Origin: Dipteris shenzhenensis
Taxonomy: Eukaryota > Polypodiophyta > Polypodiopsida > Gleicheniales
NCBI GenBank assembly: GCA_047967505.1
Contig: CM106540.1
Length of the DNA: 64,000 nt
Direction: 5' to 3' (one strand)
The position numbers and the translations under genes were made by a program. The notes under the pieces were generated by a model that was not told the origin of the DNA, did no database searches, and saw only the letters and a list, made by a program, of their open reading frames with translations. Positions 21,680 to 32,399 of this stretch are shown piece by piece (position 1 is the first letter of the stretch; every line of letters starts with the position of its first letter).

Positions 21680-22426
21680 ATGGCTAAGTGCAAGATAGTT
21701 GGTACCCCTATGGAGGTTGACACGAAGCTCTCAAACGAGGATTCATCACCACTGGTGGACAAAGCGAAGTACACAAGGCTTGTGGGTAGCTTGATTTACT
21801 TGTGCAACATGCAGTCGGACATCAACTTTGTGACTGGTGTACTAAGCAGGTTTTCCAATAAGCCCTGGGAGAACCATTGGAAGGCAGGGATGCAGGTGCT
21901 GAAATACATCAAAGGCACACTTGATCATGGCATCACCTATACCAAGGGCAACATCTTGACCGGATTCTATGACTCGGATTGGGTAGGAGACGTGGATAGC
22001 AGGAGATCAGTGATAGGTTACTGTTTCTCACTTGGATCTGGAGTTGTGTCATGGGTCAGCAAGAAGCAACCTACAGTTGCTCTTTCTTCTACCGAGGCTG
22101 AGTACAAATCAGCATGCTTTGCTTCTTGTGAGGCAGTGTGGTTGAGGAGGATTTTGGGGGACATGGGTGCAGTGCAGAACAAGCCCACGCAGTTATCATG
22201 TGACAATCAGAGTTGCATGGCGATTGCAAAGAACCCTTTGTTCCATGCTCACACAAAACACATTGAGATTCAATATCACTTTGTACACGAGCTCATCATG
22301 GATGGAGAGGTTGACTTGGTGTACTGTGCGACTACAAAGAATGCTGTGGACATCTTCACTAAGGCTATTGGAAGAGACTTGCTGGAGCGGCATCTTCATC
22401 GACTTGGCATTGGACCGAAAAAGTAA
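21680..22426 (+). CDS. pol: copia B RNase H segment (open)
   Basis: A 248-codon open stretch, the best preserved part of element B. It starts inside the RT thumb (MAKCKIVGTPMEVDTKLSNE), continues through YTRLVGSLIYLCNMQSDINF, then RNase H with FYDSDWVGDVDSRRSVIGYC (catalytic Asp region), ALSSTEAEYKSACFASCEAV (catalytic Glu), LSCDNQSCMAIAKNP (Asp) and the C-terminal HTKHIEIQYHFVHE. The stop at 22424-22426 is the natural end of pol, 17 bp before the purine tract. It lacks its own start, so it is a segment of a broken polyprotein rather than a free gene. Confidence 0.88.
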   Translation: MAKCKIVGTPMEVDTKLSNEDSSPLVDKAKYTRLVGSLIYLCNMQSDINFVTGVLSRFSNKPWENHWKAGMQVLKYIKGTLDHGITYTKGNILTGFYDSDWVGDVDSRRSVIGYCFSLGSGVVSWVSKKQPTVALSSTEAEYKSACFASCEAVWLRRILGDMGAVQNKPTQLSCDNQSCMAIAKNPLFHAHTKHIEIQYHFVHELIMDGEVDLVYCATTKNAVDIFTKAIGRDLLERHLHRLGIGPKK

Positions 22427-23001
22427 GTTCACTTGTGGGTGGAGATTGAGGGGGGGTGTTAGATATCAATGCTCCACTCTCGTGTAACTACACGAGAGCT
22501 AGCTAACTCTACTGGTAAGCCCCCCTTATCAAGAGAAGGCATTTGAGTAACTCGGTTATCCGGTAGGTCCTAGTTTGAACACTAGATGGGGGCCATGTGT
22601 GGCCTGATGGCTGGATGGAGTTGGCACACTGCCAACTAGGCTACATGCAAGTACGGGAAGGCATCCCATGACTGACCGCATTGAGGGTAGACAGAGCATT
22701 TTTCGGGGCAGCCCACTCTTGGGTTGCGAGGCCCGCGTTTGGAGTCCCAGATGATCCCAGATGATAAGAGCAAGCCCGTGAAGCCCATTTCATCACTGGC
22801 TGCAGCAACCCTGATTCCTTAGAATTCAGCCTCCATCCTCTACTGTTTCCAACTCACCATCGAAGCTTCTTTCATTGGAGCACAAGGTTGGGAGGCAATG
22901 CCATCTATTGTATCAGATCTATAGTAATCAAATTTTTGATTCTCCATACTATCTGGTCTTCTCTCTTGCATATGAGATTCTGTTATCTATTGAGCACATA
23001 T

Positions 23002-25883
23002 TGACAAAGCGAGGGATCAAGGAGGATCAAAGCACCACAAGAGAGACATAAGGTAGCAAACACTCAATCTATTGCAATGTGTGTACTCAACAATACATGA
23101 TAGGCTTCTTATATAGAGAGAGCCTTTAGAATAGTCAAGCCATGTGGGATCCTCTCATCCACATCTCTCCTTGTGGATATCCTCAATCCACATCTCCACA
23201 TCTTGTAGTCCACATCCTAGGGTGGCTACTTTAATACATTCCTTATCACATACCTTTGCCCTTTAATCTATGTGCTCATGGCACCATATCTCAACACCTC
23301 CCCTTGGTGCCATGATCCTTTGGCTACTGCAAGGTGGTCAGATGTGAGTTACATTCCATCACCTCCCCTTAGTGCATACATTGCTACTTAAGGTGGTAAA
23401 GTGTGGCTTTTACATGTTAATACCTCCCCTGGGTGCTTTCATAGCTACTCTCAGGTGGTCAGGCTTGATTTACAAAATAAAGGCAAGGTTGGCAAGGTTT
23501 TTTCTTTTCAATACATGTTGTTCCTATCATTCTACTCATGGCTTGATGATGACTCCACGTAGTTGACTTATTAGTTCTTCAATCTACAGTCTTCTTCCTT
23601 CTTCCCAGCTTCTTGCAATGGTGACACTTTGGTTTGTTCTTCTATCTACAGTCACTTTGATAGTGACCCATCCTTCCACAATGGTAGCATTTTGTTGATG
23701 TTTTACTGAATAGTGCTTGTTCTTCATTATAGCTATTGTGTGTCGATGTCGATGTCGATGTCAATGACTTCAACTCTCTTTCTTTTTCGAGAAGAGAGGA
23801 TACACATTCTTCAAACTTTGGATCTGGCAAATTCTTCAAAGTGGTTGTCAATGCACTATACTCTACAGGCATGCTTTTAAGGAGAATTGCAAGTGCATCT
23901 TTCTCTCCTACTTTTGCATTTATGCCCTCTAGTTGAGTCATAATGCTTTTGATTTTGCTGACAAATTGTGCCATGGATTCATTGAAGCCCATGTGCATAC
24001 CATAGAATTCAATCTTAAGATGGATTTCTTGGTTTTTAGCTTTTGCACCAAACACTGTGTTCAACTCATCCCATGCATCCTTGCCATGATCCTTAGAGTC
24101 TATGTGATGAATTATGTTTGGACCCAAGTGCAATCCAATGAGTGATAGTGTTGCTTCATCTTTTTCCTTCCAAGCATCATTTTGTGCAGTGGGTATGTCT
24201 TCTTTTATAGTATTCCAAAGCTTTTGGTGCATCAGGAGATATCTCATTTGTGTAGACCATGTGTGAAATCCATCCCCGGTGAACTTCTCAACAGTTGGGG
24301 TGCGGAGTGCCATTGCAAAGGTCTTACCAGTTGATGATACTTTCAAATCTGGCAGTGTCTAATTGCATACAAAATATCTGAGTTGACAGGATGTAGAGCT
24401 CAAAAAACTGGTTATTTTTCCTTTTTGGAGTGTGTGCAAATTCTTTCTAGATTGAGAGTTATGCCTTGTCGAAGATTTTGTGGAGAAGAGGGGGCATGAT
24501 GAGGTGGCATAGAGAGTCACATGCTACTTACAAACCAGTTCTTAGCAAGGGGTTACTGTGCTGAGGTGTCACTGTGGTGACCCTTTAACCCAGCTTCTTT
24601 AACCTAGGGTTACATAAACTGTACCATGGTTACATTAACCCAAGCAGCTGAACTCAACCATAGGCTAACCTAAGGTCATGGGGTTGAGTGGCTTATTTGC
24701 CACGTGTCTTGTCAAGGGATTGCCACGTGGCCTAAGGTCTAACCTTAGGAAGGAAAAGAAGAGAGAGCTTTGAGGTTGCAGAGGCACGACGACGACGATG
24801 GCTTCAACAGACTACGATGACGGCTTCGACGGAGAGAGCTTGTGGGTCGTGAGCTTGAATCTGGTCATGAGATGGAACCGTGGGCTACTTGACGTAGATG
24901 GGTGCTGTGTTGAGCCGTTTGTATGCTTGTTGGCCCATTGGAGCATAGGAGCCACAGAGAGGCTATACCGACTGGTGTTGTCATCAGAGTTGTGCCTTTG
25001 GAGCCGATGCTGAGTGTGAAGCTTAGGAGTCTACCCGACAATGGCGAGATGGAGAGACACTGGGCCGTGGGGATCTTGATGGGCTGCCTTGTCGTTGGGT
25101 GGTGTCGGTTGCTGTGAGACGAGAGTGGCTTTGTTCTCTCAGCTTGATGGATGCGCAGAGAACAACGGCTGCTACTGCTTAGTCAAGGATGCTGTGTATA
25201 GTGTAGAAGGGATAGGCTTAGATCTAGCGAGGTCGCCTTGGAGATGCAAGCCTATTGGCTCGATAGTTACTTCCAAAATCTATTTGAGCTAGAGCTTTGG
25301 TTGATGACAAGGCCGCTAAAGCTGCCGTTGAAGCTATGGAGTGTGACACTCATTGATAGATAGGCTGTAGATAGAGGAGCCTTATGAGCCTTTCTGTCTC
25401 TCCCTCACAGAAGAGTACGGTCTAGGATATCTCTCTCTCACACAAAAACGTTGGACGAAACATCTGAATCTCTCTAAATGATTCTAAGGAGTTGAAAAAG
25501 AATGGACTCTCTTTGTCTCTCTCAAGCAACTAAGTCTCTAATCTCTTGAAGAATAGAAGAGACCTCTCAAACGAAGGATGGCGCCTTAACTAAAGATACA
25601 ACCATGCTCTGATACCATGACAAAGTGAGGGATCAAGGAGGATCAAAGCACCACAAGAGAGACATAAGGTAGCAAACACTCAATCTATTGCAATGTGTGT
25701 ACTCAACAATACATGATAGGCTTCTTATATAGAGAGAGCCTTTAGAATAGTCAAACCATGTGGGATCCTCTCATCCACATCTCCACATCTTATAGTCCAC
25801 ATCCTAGGGTGGCTACTTCAATACATTCCTTATCACATACCTTTGCCCTTTAATCTATGTGCTCATGGCACAATATCTCAACA
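23002..25883 (-). mobile_element. Gag-only LTR element (TR-GAG-like) nested in copia B 3' LTR
   Basis: LTRs at 23002-23296 (295 bp) and 25618-25883 (266 bp, with a ~30-bp deletion) are near identical. On the minus strand both read TGTTGAGATAT...TTTGTCA. Next to the right LTR the minus strand reads TGGTATCAGAGC (25606-25617), the iMet primer site; next to the left LTR it reads a purine tract (CACCAAGGGGAGGTG). Flanks CATAT and CATAC agree at four of five bases. The 2.3-kb interior codes only for gag, with no protease, integrase or RT. That is the organisation known as terminal-repeat retrotransposon with gag (TR-GAG). It must depend on a partner's enzymes. Confidence 0.9.
23642..24346 (-). CDS. 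gag: Gag of TR-GAG-like element
   Basis: A 234-codon open frame on the minus strand. The likely start is the second Met (24313, MALRTPTVEKFTGDGFHTWS). The UBN2/copia-type gag helices follow (KDAWDELNTVFGAKAKNQEI, MAQFVSKIKSIMTQLEG). A zinc knuckle, C-Y-H-C-x4-H-x4-C, sits at the C-terminus. The frame stops at TAG (23642-23644) right after the knuckle; the next codons in frame encode a second, worn knuckle (C-H-H-C-K-K-L-G-R), so the TAG probably replaces a CAG. Otherwise intact, which suggests it was functional until fairly recently. Confidence 0.87.
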   Translation of the reverse strand: MKVSSTGKTFAMALRTPTVEKFTGDGFHTWSTQMRYLLMHQKLWNTIKEDIPTAQNDAWKEKDEATLSLIGLHLGPNIIHHIDSKDHGKDAWDELNTVFGAKAKNQEIHLKIEFYGMHMGFNESMAQFVSKIKSIMTQLEGINAKVGEKDALAILLKSMPVEYSALTTTLKNLPDPKFEECVSSLLEKERELKSLTSTSTSTHNSYNEEQALFSKTSTKCYHCGRMGHYQSDCR

Positions 25884-25909
25884 CATACGTATTATTTTCT
25901 TACAATTCC

Positions 25910-27561
25910 TTCCCCCTTTTTCAAATCAAAACCACTTTTTTCAAAGTAAAACCATCTATGACCTAAGCATAGTAAATGTCACATGCCACCTCCACATATC
26001 ATTGCCCCACACCTTCTAGCACTCTCATTGGTACACTTCAAATCCCTCTCTAATCCCTTGAAATTATGAAACACTAATTGGAGGCCCTTTTGAAACCCCA
26101 AATGTCCCCTAATGGTAATTTTAGATGTGTAATCCTGAATTATTAATTTTCTCTAGAGTTTACTTGGGCAATGTATCTATGTTAGGATAACACCAGTTGG
26201 GTGGTTTGCTTCTATTATTACATGGGTCAATGCTTGTTTGGGTATAGCCAATTACCACTCCCCAAAATTAACTGCCACCATTAGTGTGGTGGTTTGCTTC
26301 TATTATTATGAGGATATTAACTTAGCTACCACCACTAGCACGATGGTGGTCTCCAGCATGGTGGTTGGTTGCACACTAGGAATATAACTACCACTAGTGC
26401 GATGGTTTACCTCTATTATTATTATTACAAGACAAGATGAATGGCATACAATTCATTCGTTTAGGAATTGTGTATTAGTTATGGGATGTCATATTTCTCA
26501 ATGTAAGTGTAATTGTTAAGATAAAAAGATACATACATACATATATGTATGTATGCATGTATGTATGTATGCATTATTACAATGCAATATTATAATATTA
26601 CCAAAGTGATTGAAGTGATGTTTTCTTAGCTATGTGGCTAGAGAGTGTCCTTTGACAGGTCAAGGACCATAATGTGAGATGAAATATTTCATTTAAGCAA
26701 TCGAATGATGAGAGATGGACATGTTAGTTTGTATAAAAGAAGAATGATAAGTTCAAGCTCAATGAACTCTTTTCCTATTTAAGTGCAGCACAGACACAAC
26801 TGAGAGCCCATTATGAAATCTAGCCCCAAAATTATGTACACCGATCCACCTAGTGCAAATCTGTGGCATACCCAAAAGACTTTGGAATGCTCATGTTCTA
26901 TCTGAGAACAATGTTGGGTGACCTCACAAAAATAGACCCGGAGAAGAGGGAGAAAATAGCTACAAGGAGGACATGCTTCGCAATTGGCTGCATGACTTGG
27001 GGTCACCAAAGATGGTGAATTTTAATTTCCCTTGCTATTGTTTTTCCTACCCCTTTAAGGTACTTGTCAAGCTCATGATGCAAGTTTCTTTTGGTAGGAC
27101 ACGATGGCGGCATGAAGGTGTATAGAGTGCCAATACTAGGATGAAGTGGACCCTGAGTGAAAGGAAGAGTTACTATGAGCGTACAAGTCCATAGAGGCAA
27201 GCAAGCAGTTGGTGGTCCAAGTGTGTAATGAGGTCTACAATAGTTCATCAAACTGGCCTAAAGAGTTGGGAGATGCTTGATATAGAGAGGTTAATAAGAT
27301 AGTTGGGAGTTTGGAATTTCCTTGAGCCAAAATGTTATTGTATTTTTAAAAAAGTGAAATCTTGCAAGCATTTCTTGGACTGCCATCATCCATGATCTAT
27401 GGTGCTCGTAATACCTGATTTTGTGTCAACCTACTTCCATGTTAATACTTAAATGTTTTAAGTAGCCCGGTGGTTGAAATATGACACCTAAATAGAAGCA
27501 TTCTAAAGGGAAATATTTTATTATAGCAATCTGCAATGAATTTTAGGATAGCACGGGGTAG
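25910..27561. repeat. Repeat-bearing DNA left of solo LTR; probable arm of a DNA transposon
   Basis: From about 26180 to 26430 there are several imperfect copies of a unit like GTGGTGGTTTGCTTCTATTATTA and TGGTTGGTTGCACACTAGG. The same unit occurs at 29940-30020, on the far side of the solo LTR, so the two stretches were once one sequence. A short TACA/TGTA palindromic microsatellite lies at 26528-26573. At 26935-27300 the plus strand has a protein-like run (NWLHDLGSPKMVNFNFPCYC) broken by stops; I cannot name it. Just before the solo LTR, GTAG (27558-27561) is its left target duplication. Confidence 0.5.
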
Positions 27562-29917
27562 TGTGATGCCAAAATTTGATATTTTTTATTTGGCATTGGT
27601 ATTGTTTTCTTCTATGTTTGATAAGAGTTTGAGTATCAAGTGATAGCCTAGCGGCTCTCACTTATTTTTATTTTCTAAGATATTTTATGGGATTGAGAGG
27701 ATGAGTGGAATGGATCATTGTAAATACCATAGGTATGAATTATAAATACCTTGGTATGGGGTAAGAGTTATTTGTGTATGGGATATTTGGGGTTTTTAGA
27801 AAATAGGAAGAGTGAGTCATATAAAGAGGTGGGTTCATGTCCATGTGTTCCAATAATATAAGAGAGGCCACATGCCAAGCATGTGGAAGGCATGTGGAGG
27901 AGTGTGGAGTCAAGAGGAATCCTTCTAGAATTCCTATGTGGAATAAGGAGGATGTGGACATATGGAAAAGAGAGGGTTCCTATGGGTTCCATGTGGGGAG
28001 ACTCTTGACTTTCTCAATAGTTTAAGAGTCTTGAGCATCTTTTGATGGGACACATGGCAAGAGTAGCAAAAAAGGACATGGATGGTGACATACGAGCTTA
28101 TGTGATTGATGGGGAAAGGAATCTATAGGCAGCAATTATGGGTGAAGGAGGGTGATAAAATCTCTATAAAAGGAGCCCTCCTCTCCCTTGTTCATCATCT
28201 CTTCCACCATTAGGCCTCATGTTGCTGTAGCTCTAGTATCCTCAAGCCTCTTCCATGAGCCTTCTCTCTCTCTTGTAGATATTCTCTTATGTAGACTCTT
28301 GAGTCCATCTCTCTCTAGTTCATTCTCTCTCTATGAGTAGTCTTAGAGCTTCCGCTCCCTCTTGTATGTATGAAACCTCTTCTTCTCCCTTGTGCTCATA
28401 GTATTTTGAGTGTATTTGAGTGGAGTCTTACTCTCATGGCAATGAAAGTCACTTCTTATCATTTTCCTTGAGTCTCCATTCCTTTTCTCCATTCTTATGT
28501 TCTTTTCTCTCTCTATTCAAGTCTCTAAAGTAGTTCTTGTTCGGCTGCTCACTGTGCACACATGGTCCATCTATTTCTCGAGCCACCATGCAAGCTTCTT
28601 TCTCTCTTTTAGCAAATTCTAGGGGTATTGGATCGTTGATAATTGTGGAGCCTTGAGGGAGTAGTTTGCTTAGGCGAAATCTGCATGGGCAGATGGCAGT
28701 TAATATAGCAGTTAGACCCCCTATCAGTATTTGGCCTATAACTTTCTTCTCGATGGTCCGAATTAAATGAAACTTATATCAGCACAAAGATCTCTTTAAG
28801 GTCTCCCTCTCATCTGATTAATTTCTTGCATTGGGTCTAGGGCAAGAAGTTATGAGTCTCTGTGTATGACTATTTATTTCTATGGCGGTTTTTACCCCCT
28901 TTTAGTAAACTGTCCATATCTCTTCAACCGGTTATCTGTTTTCAATGAAACTTATATCAGCGCAAAGATCTCTTTGAGTGCTCCTATTATGTAATTAGTT
29001 TCTTGCATTGGGTCTAGGATAAGAAGTTATGAGTCTCTGTGTATGACTGTTTATTTCTATGGAAGTTCTTACTTCCTTTCAGTAAACTATCCATATCTCT
29101 TCAACCGGTTATCTGTTTTCAACGAAACTTATATCACTACGAAGATCACTTCAAGGCTCGGGGGGGTTAGTCATCATATGTAACCCTATCACGTGAGTTC
29201 AACAGAAGGATATTTTTAATATCTAAATTTTATAGAAATTAATTTACATAAGGGAGTTTTTTAAATGATTTTGGGAAAATTTTACAGATTTATATAGAAA
29301 AAGGGTACATTTTATTAACGAAAAAATTATAGATAAGGGATTTTACAAATAGGCCTTGAATGCATGTGATATTGAGGGTTTATACATAGTGACCCCCCCC
29401 GAGCTTCAAGGCACATCCTTGTATATACTTTAATTTTTTATATCAAATTTCTGGTGGAAGTTATAGACCTCTATGTTTTCTAGCAGTTTGTAGAATGATT
29501 TTGAGCCATTTGTAGAGGCTTCTGTGAAGGAGGTGCCATGTTTCCCTAGAATTTACCCATCCATCCAAATCAGCCCCTTCAAGCCCCTAGATATATATAA
29601 GTTCATGTCATATTGAGCCAAAAGATCTTCTTCTAATAATGCATTGCTCTTCTCTTTGGTGCCAATTGGCTTGGTGAGATAATGGCCTTTGCGGATCCTT
29701 TTCTTCTCCCGATGCTAGACTACAACGTCACTTGGGATGTTACCATATTCGTTCTCCTGTAAGGGAAGCAAGGAGAAAGATATGTTGTGGCTTTCTTTGC
29801 ATGAAAATATTTTATTCATCTCTCTTTGCAAGTGATAAGGGTCTCTATTATTAAGATTGGGAAGAGTAGGAAGCTAAGAGGTGCATGACATTTCATTACC
29901 CCCAACTTCATGTCACA
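27562..29917 (+). mobile_element. Solo LTR, family S, copy 2 (with nested MITE)
   Basis: Begins TGTGATGCCAAAATTTG and ends ACTTCATGTCACA, flanked by GTAG on both sides (27558-27561, 29918-29921), a perfect 4-bp duplication. It is the reverse-orientation sister of 6149-8027. The TATA box is CTATAAAAGG near 28164-28173, about 600 bp in, followed by a C/T-rich leader. The 3' half carries about three imperfect ~170-180-bp tandem units containing GAAACTTATATCA (28769, 28948, 29125) and AAGTTATGAGTCTCTGTGTA. The MITE 29157-29403 sits in the last unit. There are no coding domains and no partner LTR. Confidence 0.82.
29157..29403. mobile_element. MITE, family 1, copy 2 (247 bp, 8-bp TSD)
   Basis: Inverse orientation to the copy at 305-550. 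The ends are CTCGGGGGGGTTAGTCAT and ATAGTGACCCCCCCCGAG, with the perfect direct repeat CTTCAAGG outside (29149-29156, 29404-29411). The interior is collinear with copy 1, including the subterminal CACGTGAGTTCAA and its inverted partner. It inserted into the solo LTR, so it is younger than that LTR. Confidence 0.92.
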
Positions 29918-29921
29918 GTAG

Positions 29922-30309
29922 TGCAGGATAAGTGGTCGCCTACATGGTGATTGGTTGTACACTAGGATATTAACACCCTCCATCATGCTGGTTTGCTTCT
30001 ATTATTACAAGGTCAATGGATTTGTGGATGTGTGGATTCATTATGGGATTTAATAAAACCAGCATAGTGATTGTTTGGGATATACTAAAAACAAGCATGG
30101 GATTTATCGTTTGGGATTTACAAAAGCAATTTAATAAAACTAGTGCGATGGTTTTTGGGATATACTGAAAACAAGCATGGGATTCATCGTTTGGGATTTA
30201 CAAAACAAGTGCAGTGGTTAGTTTGGGATTTACTAAAAGAAGCGTAGTCTCACATACATTTTCCATTTTCCAAGATAAGTGGAAAATTGTTTCCTTGCAA
30301 TGAGACTAC
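29922..30309. repeat. Subterminal-type repeats 3' of the DDE-like gene
   Basis: Imperfect repeats of AAACAAGCATGGGATT(T/C)ATCGTTTGGGATTTAC-like text occur at about 30090-30125 and 30170-30210. Others read GTGATTGTTTGGGATATACT / GTGCGATGGTTTTTGGGATATACT. They lie between the solo LTR and the stop of the minus-strand gene and match the repeat style of 26180-26430 and 32430-32945. Confidence 0.5.
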
Positions 30310-32200
30310 ATTTTCTTTGTACTATCTTAATCATCCTCGTCCACTGCTCCAAGACACCCCAAGATGCGCTCATGCGTGTCTAAATGCAATTTGAAGACAC
30401 TCTTTCCCTTCTTTTGTTGTGGTATAGGTTGCATCTCAAACTTAATAGCTTTTACTAGATGAGAGTACACAAATGTTTGTGGCTCCTTATGTAATTGTGG
30501 CCTCTCTTGGATGTTTTTTGTACCAAGAAGCTCCAACTACTACATCTCACTTCTTTATAGGTTGTTCCCCAACTATCCTTAAATGCTAGCTCAACCTTGT
30601 GCTTACATTTTGTGCACTACAATAGAAAGTATGGGTCAAATTCTTCGTTCTGCCCAGAGGCAATGACAATTGCAAAGTTATTCCCCTCTTCCAGACAATC
30701 AGTGAGGGCATTGAATCTCTCCCCAAAATGTGGCAAGTCATTGTTTGTCTCTCCATTGTTTGCCACTCCATCTGAACTAACTCGCTACCATGTCTTCACA
30801 GTTGTAATGTTCTCACAATTGTCATGATCCCCTATGATGCACGCACTACAAAAATAAGAAAATTTTCTTGTTTGAATTAGTTGGTTGTTTGAAAAGCCAT
30901 ATATGTTGTGTAGACTACAAACTCCTTTAACTTTCTTGCAATCATGCCAACTTCTCCTTTGTACCTCATCCAATTTCACTTCATGGAACACTCTATGTAC
31001 TACACTATTCTTAAGGCTTTGTTTACTATATATTGAATGTGTGCCTGTGGAGACGTTGCAAGCTATAAGCCATGTTACAACATCAAAGGCATCATTAATT
31101 TTTTCTTGAGGTCATGTTAATTGGTGTTTAAACAGATCTTGCTTTATAATGGCACCACATCCATCATGTTCAATCTTGCCATGGCTAGACCCAAAAAAAT
31201 TCCGCATCATGTCTAGACCAGTTAGGGATTTGAACCTTGAGACAAAGTAGAATCTATGGGCTGATTTAAATTGAGAGGCAGTACCATCTGACCACACCCA
31301 ATATTGTTTTATATTTTATTCATGGGGATTTTTCTTTTTCAACCATTCCCAATGCAATACAAAGCATGCTGCATAAATAAGGTGTCATGTTCCCTATCAT
31401 CTAAAATGTAGAAATGGTATGTGTGTTGCACTGACCTGAACTCCTGCAAGTCAGCAGCATGAAGATTGGCGTCAGTCATAGAAGAGTTTAGAAAATGACT
31501 GTATGTGATATGCACAAGAATTTTTATCTACTTGTTGTACCAGTGAGCACTTTGTATCTCATCTTGTTCTTGAAATGAATAATTTTCAAAAAATTCTATG
31601 ACAGAGACAATAGTGTCATCGGGAAAATTGGCAAAGCATTTCTTGAACTGTTGATCCTGCCAGTTGGCCATGAAATTGTGAAGCACATATTTTGGGATGG
31701 ATTGAGCCATGTGACCTTTAATCTCCCTCGGTTGAGTGCTCTTATGCCATAGTAGCCATCTCTTTTTATCGGACCCTTCAACATTAACATTTTCAAATTT
31801 CCTCCATTTTAGAGCAACATGGTTGTCTTCCCTTGTTTCATTTTAACAAACATGAAATGTCTTCTTTTTCAGCTTTATATTGCAATGCTTGCATGTGCCA
31901 TGAATGCATTCAATGTGGTGCCACTCATAGTCTCCCTTTGGACAAACCACTAGCTCCCACAGAGTCCTTAGACTATAACCCCTACTCTCCCTTGCAACAC
32001 ATGATGAGGATCTAAGTGGCCTATAGACTGCACATTCATCGAGGAGACATGGGCATCGATCTCCATGGAGCAATGCTCAAAACGACTAGATCTTAAGTCA
32101 TTCATAGCCTATCGGGCCAGGTCAAAGTCTATGTGTGTTTTGCAACAACAAACATTTATGTCTTTGAGTTTCCTGATGTACAAGGGTTTACAAGTTACAA
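30310..32200 (-). pseudogene. Decayed DDE-like transposase-family gene
   Basis: Minus-strand protein-like blocks in order: CCCKTHIDFDLARxAMND (~32150), LVVCPKGDYEWHHIECIHG with CKHC (~31960-31880), a W-rich block, then FMANWQDQQFKKCFANFP, SVIEFFENYSFQ and DEIQSAHWYNK (31670-31530). A block with SDGTASQFKSAHRFYF and FFGSSHGK-x4-DGCGAIIK follows (31300-31150), then a C-terminal domain with AFVYSHL-like HLVKAIKFEMQPIP (~30450). The E-N-Y, D-E-I-Q-S-A-H-W, S-D-G-x2-S-Q-F-K and H-G-K-x4-D-G motifs recall a family of transposase-like proteins, best known to me from invertebrate genomes, with DDE-type spaced acidic residues. The name and catalysis are inference. Many stops and frameshifts make it a pseudogene. 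Confidence 0.6.
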
Positions 32201-32399
32201 TGCTCAAAGCTCCTCTACCCAATTCAAATGTCACGATTTTGATCCATAAATTTGAGATATAACTCCATCTATCAACCCAACATGTGGGAACAATAGAACA
32301 GTGAGCCCTCTTTCAAATAGAACAACAGCTCAGTGAGCCCCCTTTTTGCACTACTAAAACAAGACAAGACAAAACATAGTATGCACAAAAACACGATCT

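Larger units (their letters stand above)
17745..25904 (+). mobile_element. Ty1/copia LTR retrotransposon B (decayed, with nested element)
   Basis: Complete copia element with a perfect 5-bp target duplication, ATTCC (17740-17744 and 25905-25909). 5' LTR 17745-18458; canonical iMet primer site 18459-18470; gag, protease, integrase, RT, RNase H in copia order; purine tract GATTGAGGGGGGG (22444-22456); 3' LTR from 22457, split by a 2.88-kb minus-strand gag-only element (23002-25883) and finishing at 25884-25904. Many stops of the CAG-to-TAG and CGA-to-TGA kind, two lost integrase residues and a deleted RT active site make it inactive. Its proteins differ clearly from elements A and C. Confidence 0.94.
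22457..25904 (+). repeat. 3' LTR of copia B, interrupted
   Basis: Begins TGTTAGATATCAATGC at 22457 and runs to 23001. The nested element occupies 23002-25883, and the LTR finishes at 25884-25904 (ending ATTTTCTTACA). Relative to the 5' LTR it lacks about 130 bp that include the TATA box. A short perfect palindrome, CTCTCGTGTAACTACACGAGAG (22478-22499 region), lies near its start. Confidence 0.88.

Noticed and set aside
24798-25292. Plus-strand frames in the leader of the TR-GAG-like element
   Set aside because: They run against the element's strand, are short and have no motif.
26528-26573. TACA/TGTA palindrome as a regulatory site
   Set aside because: A simple microsatellite with both phases; no further support.
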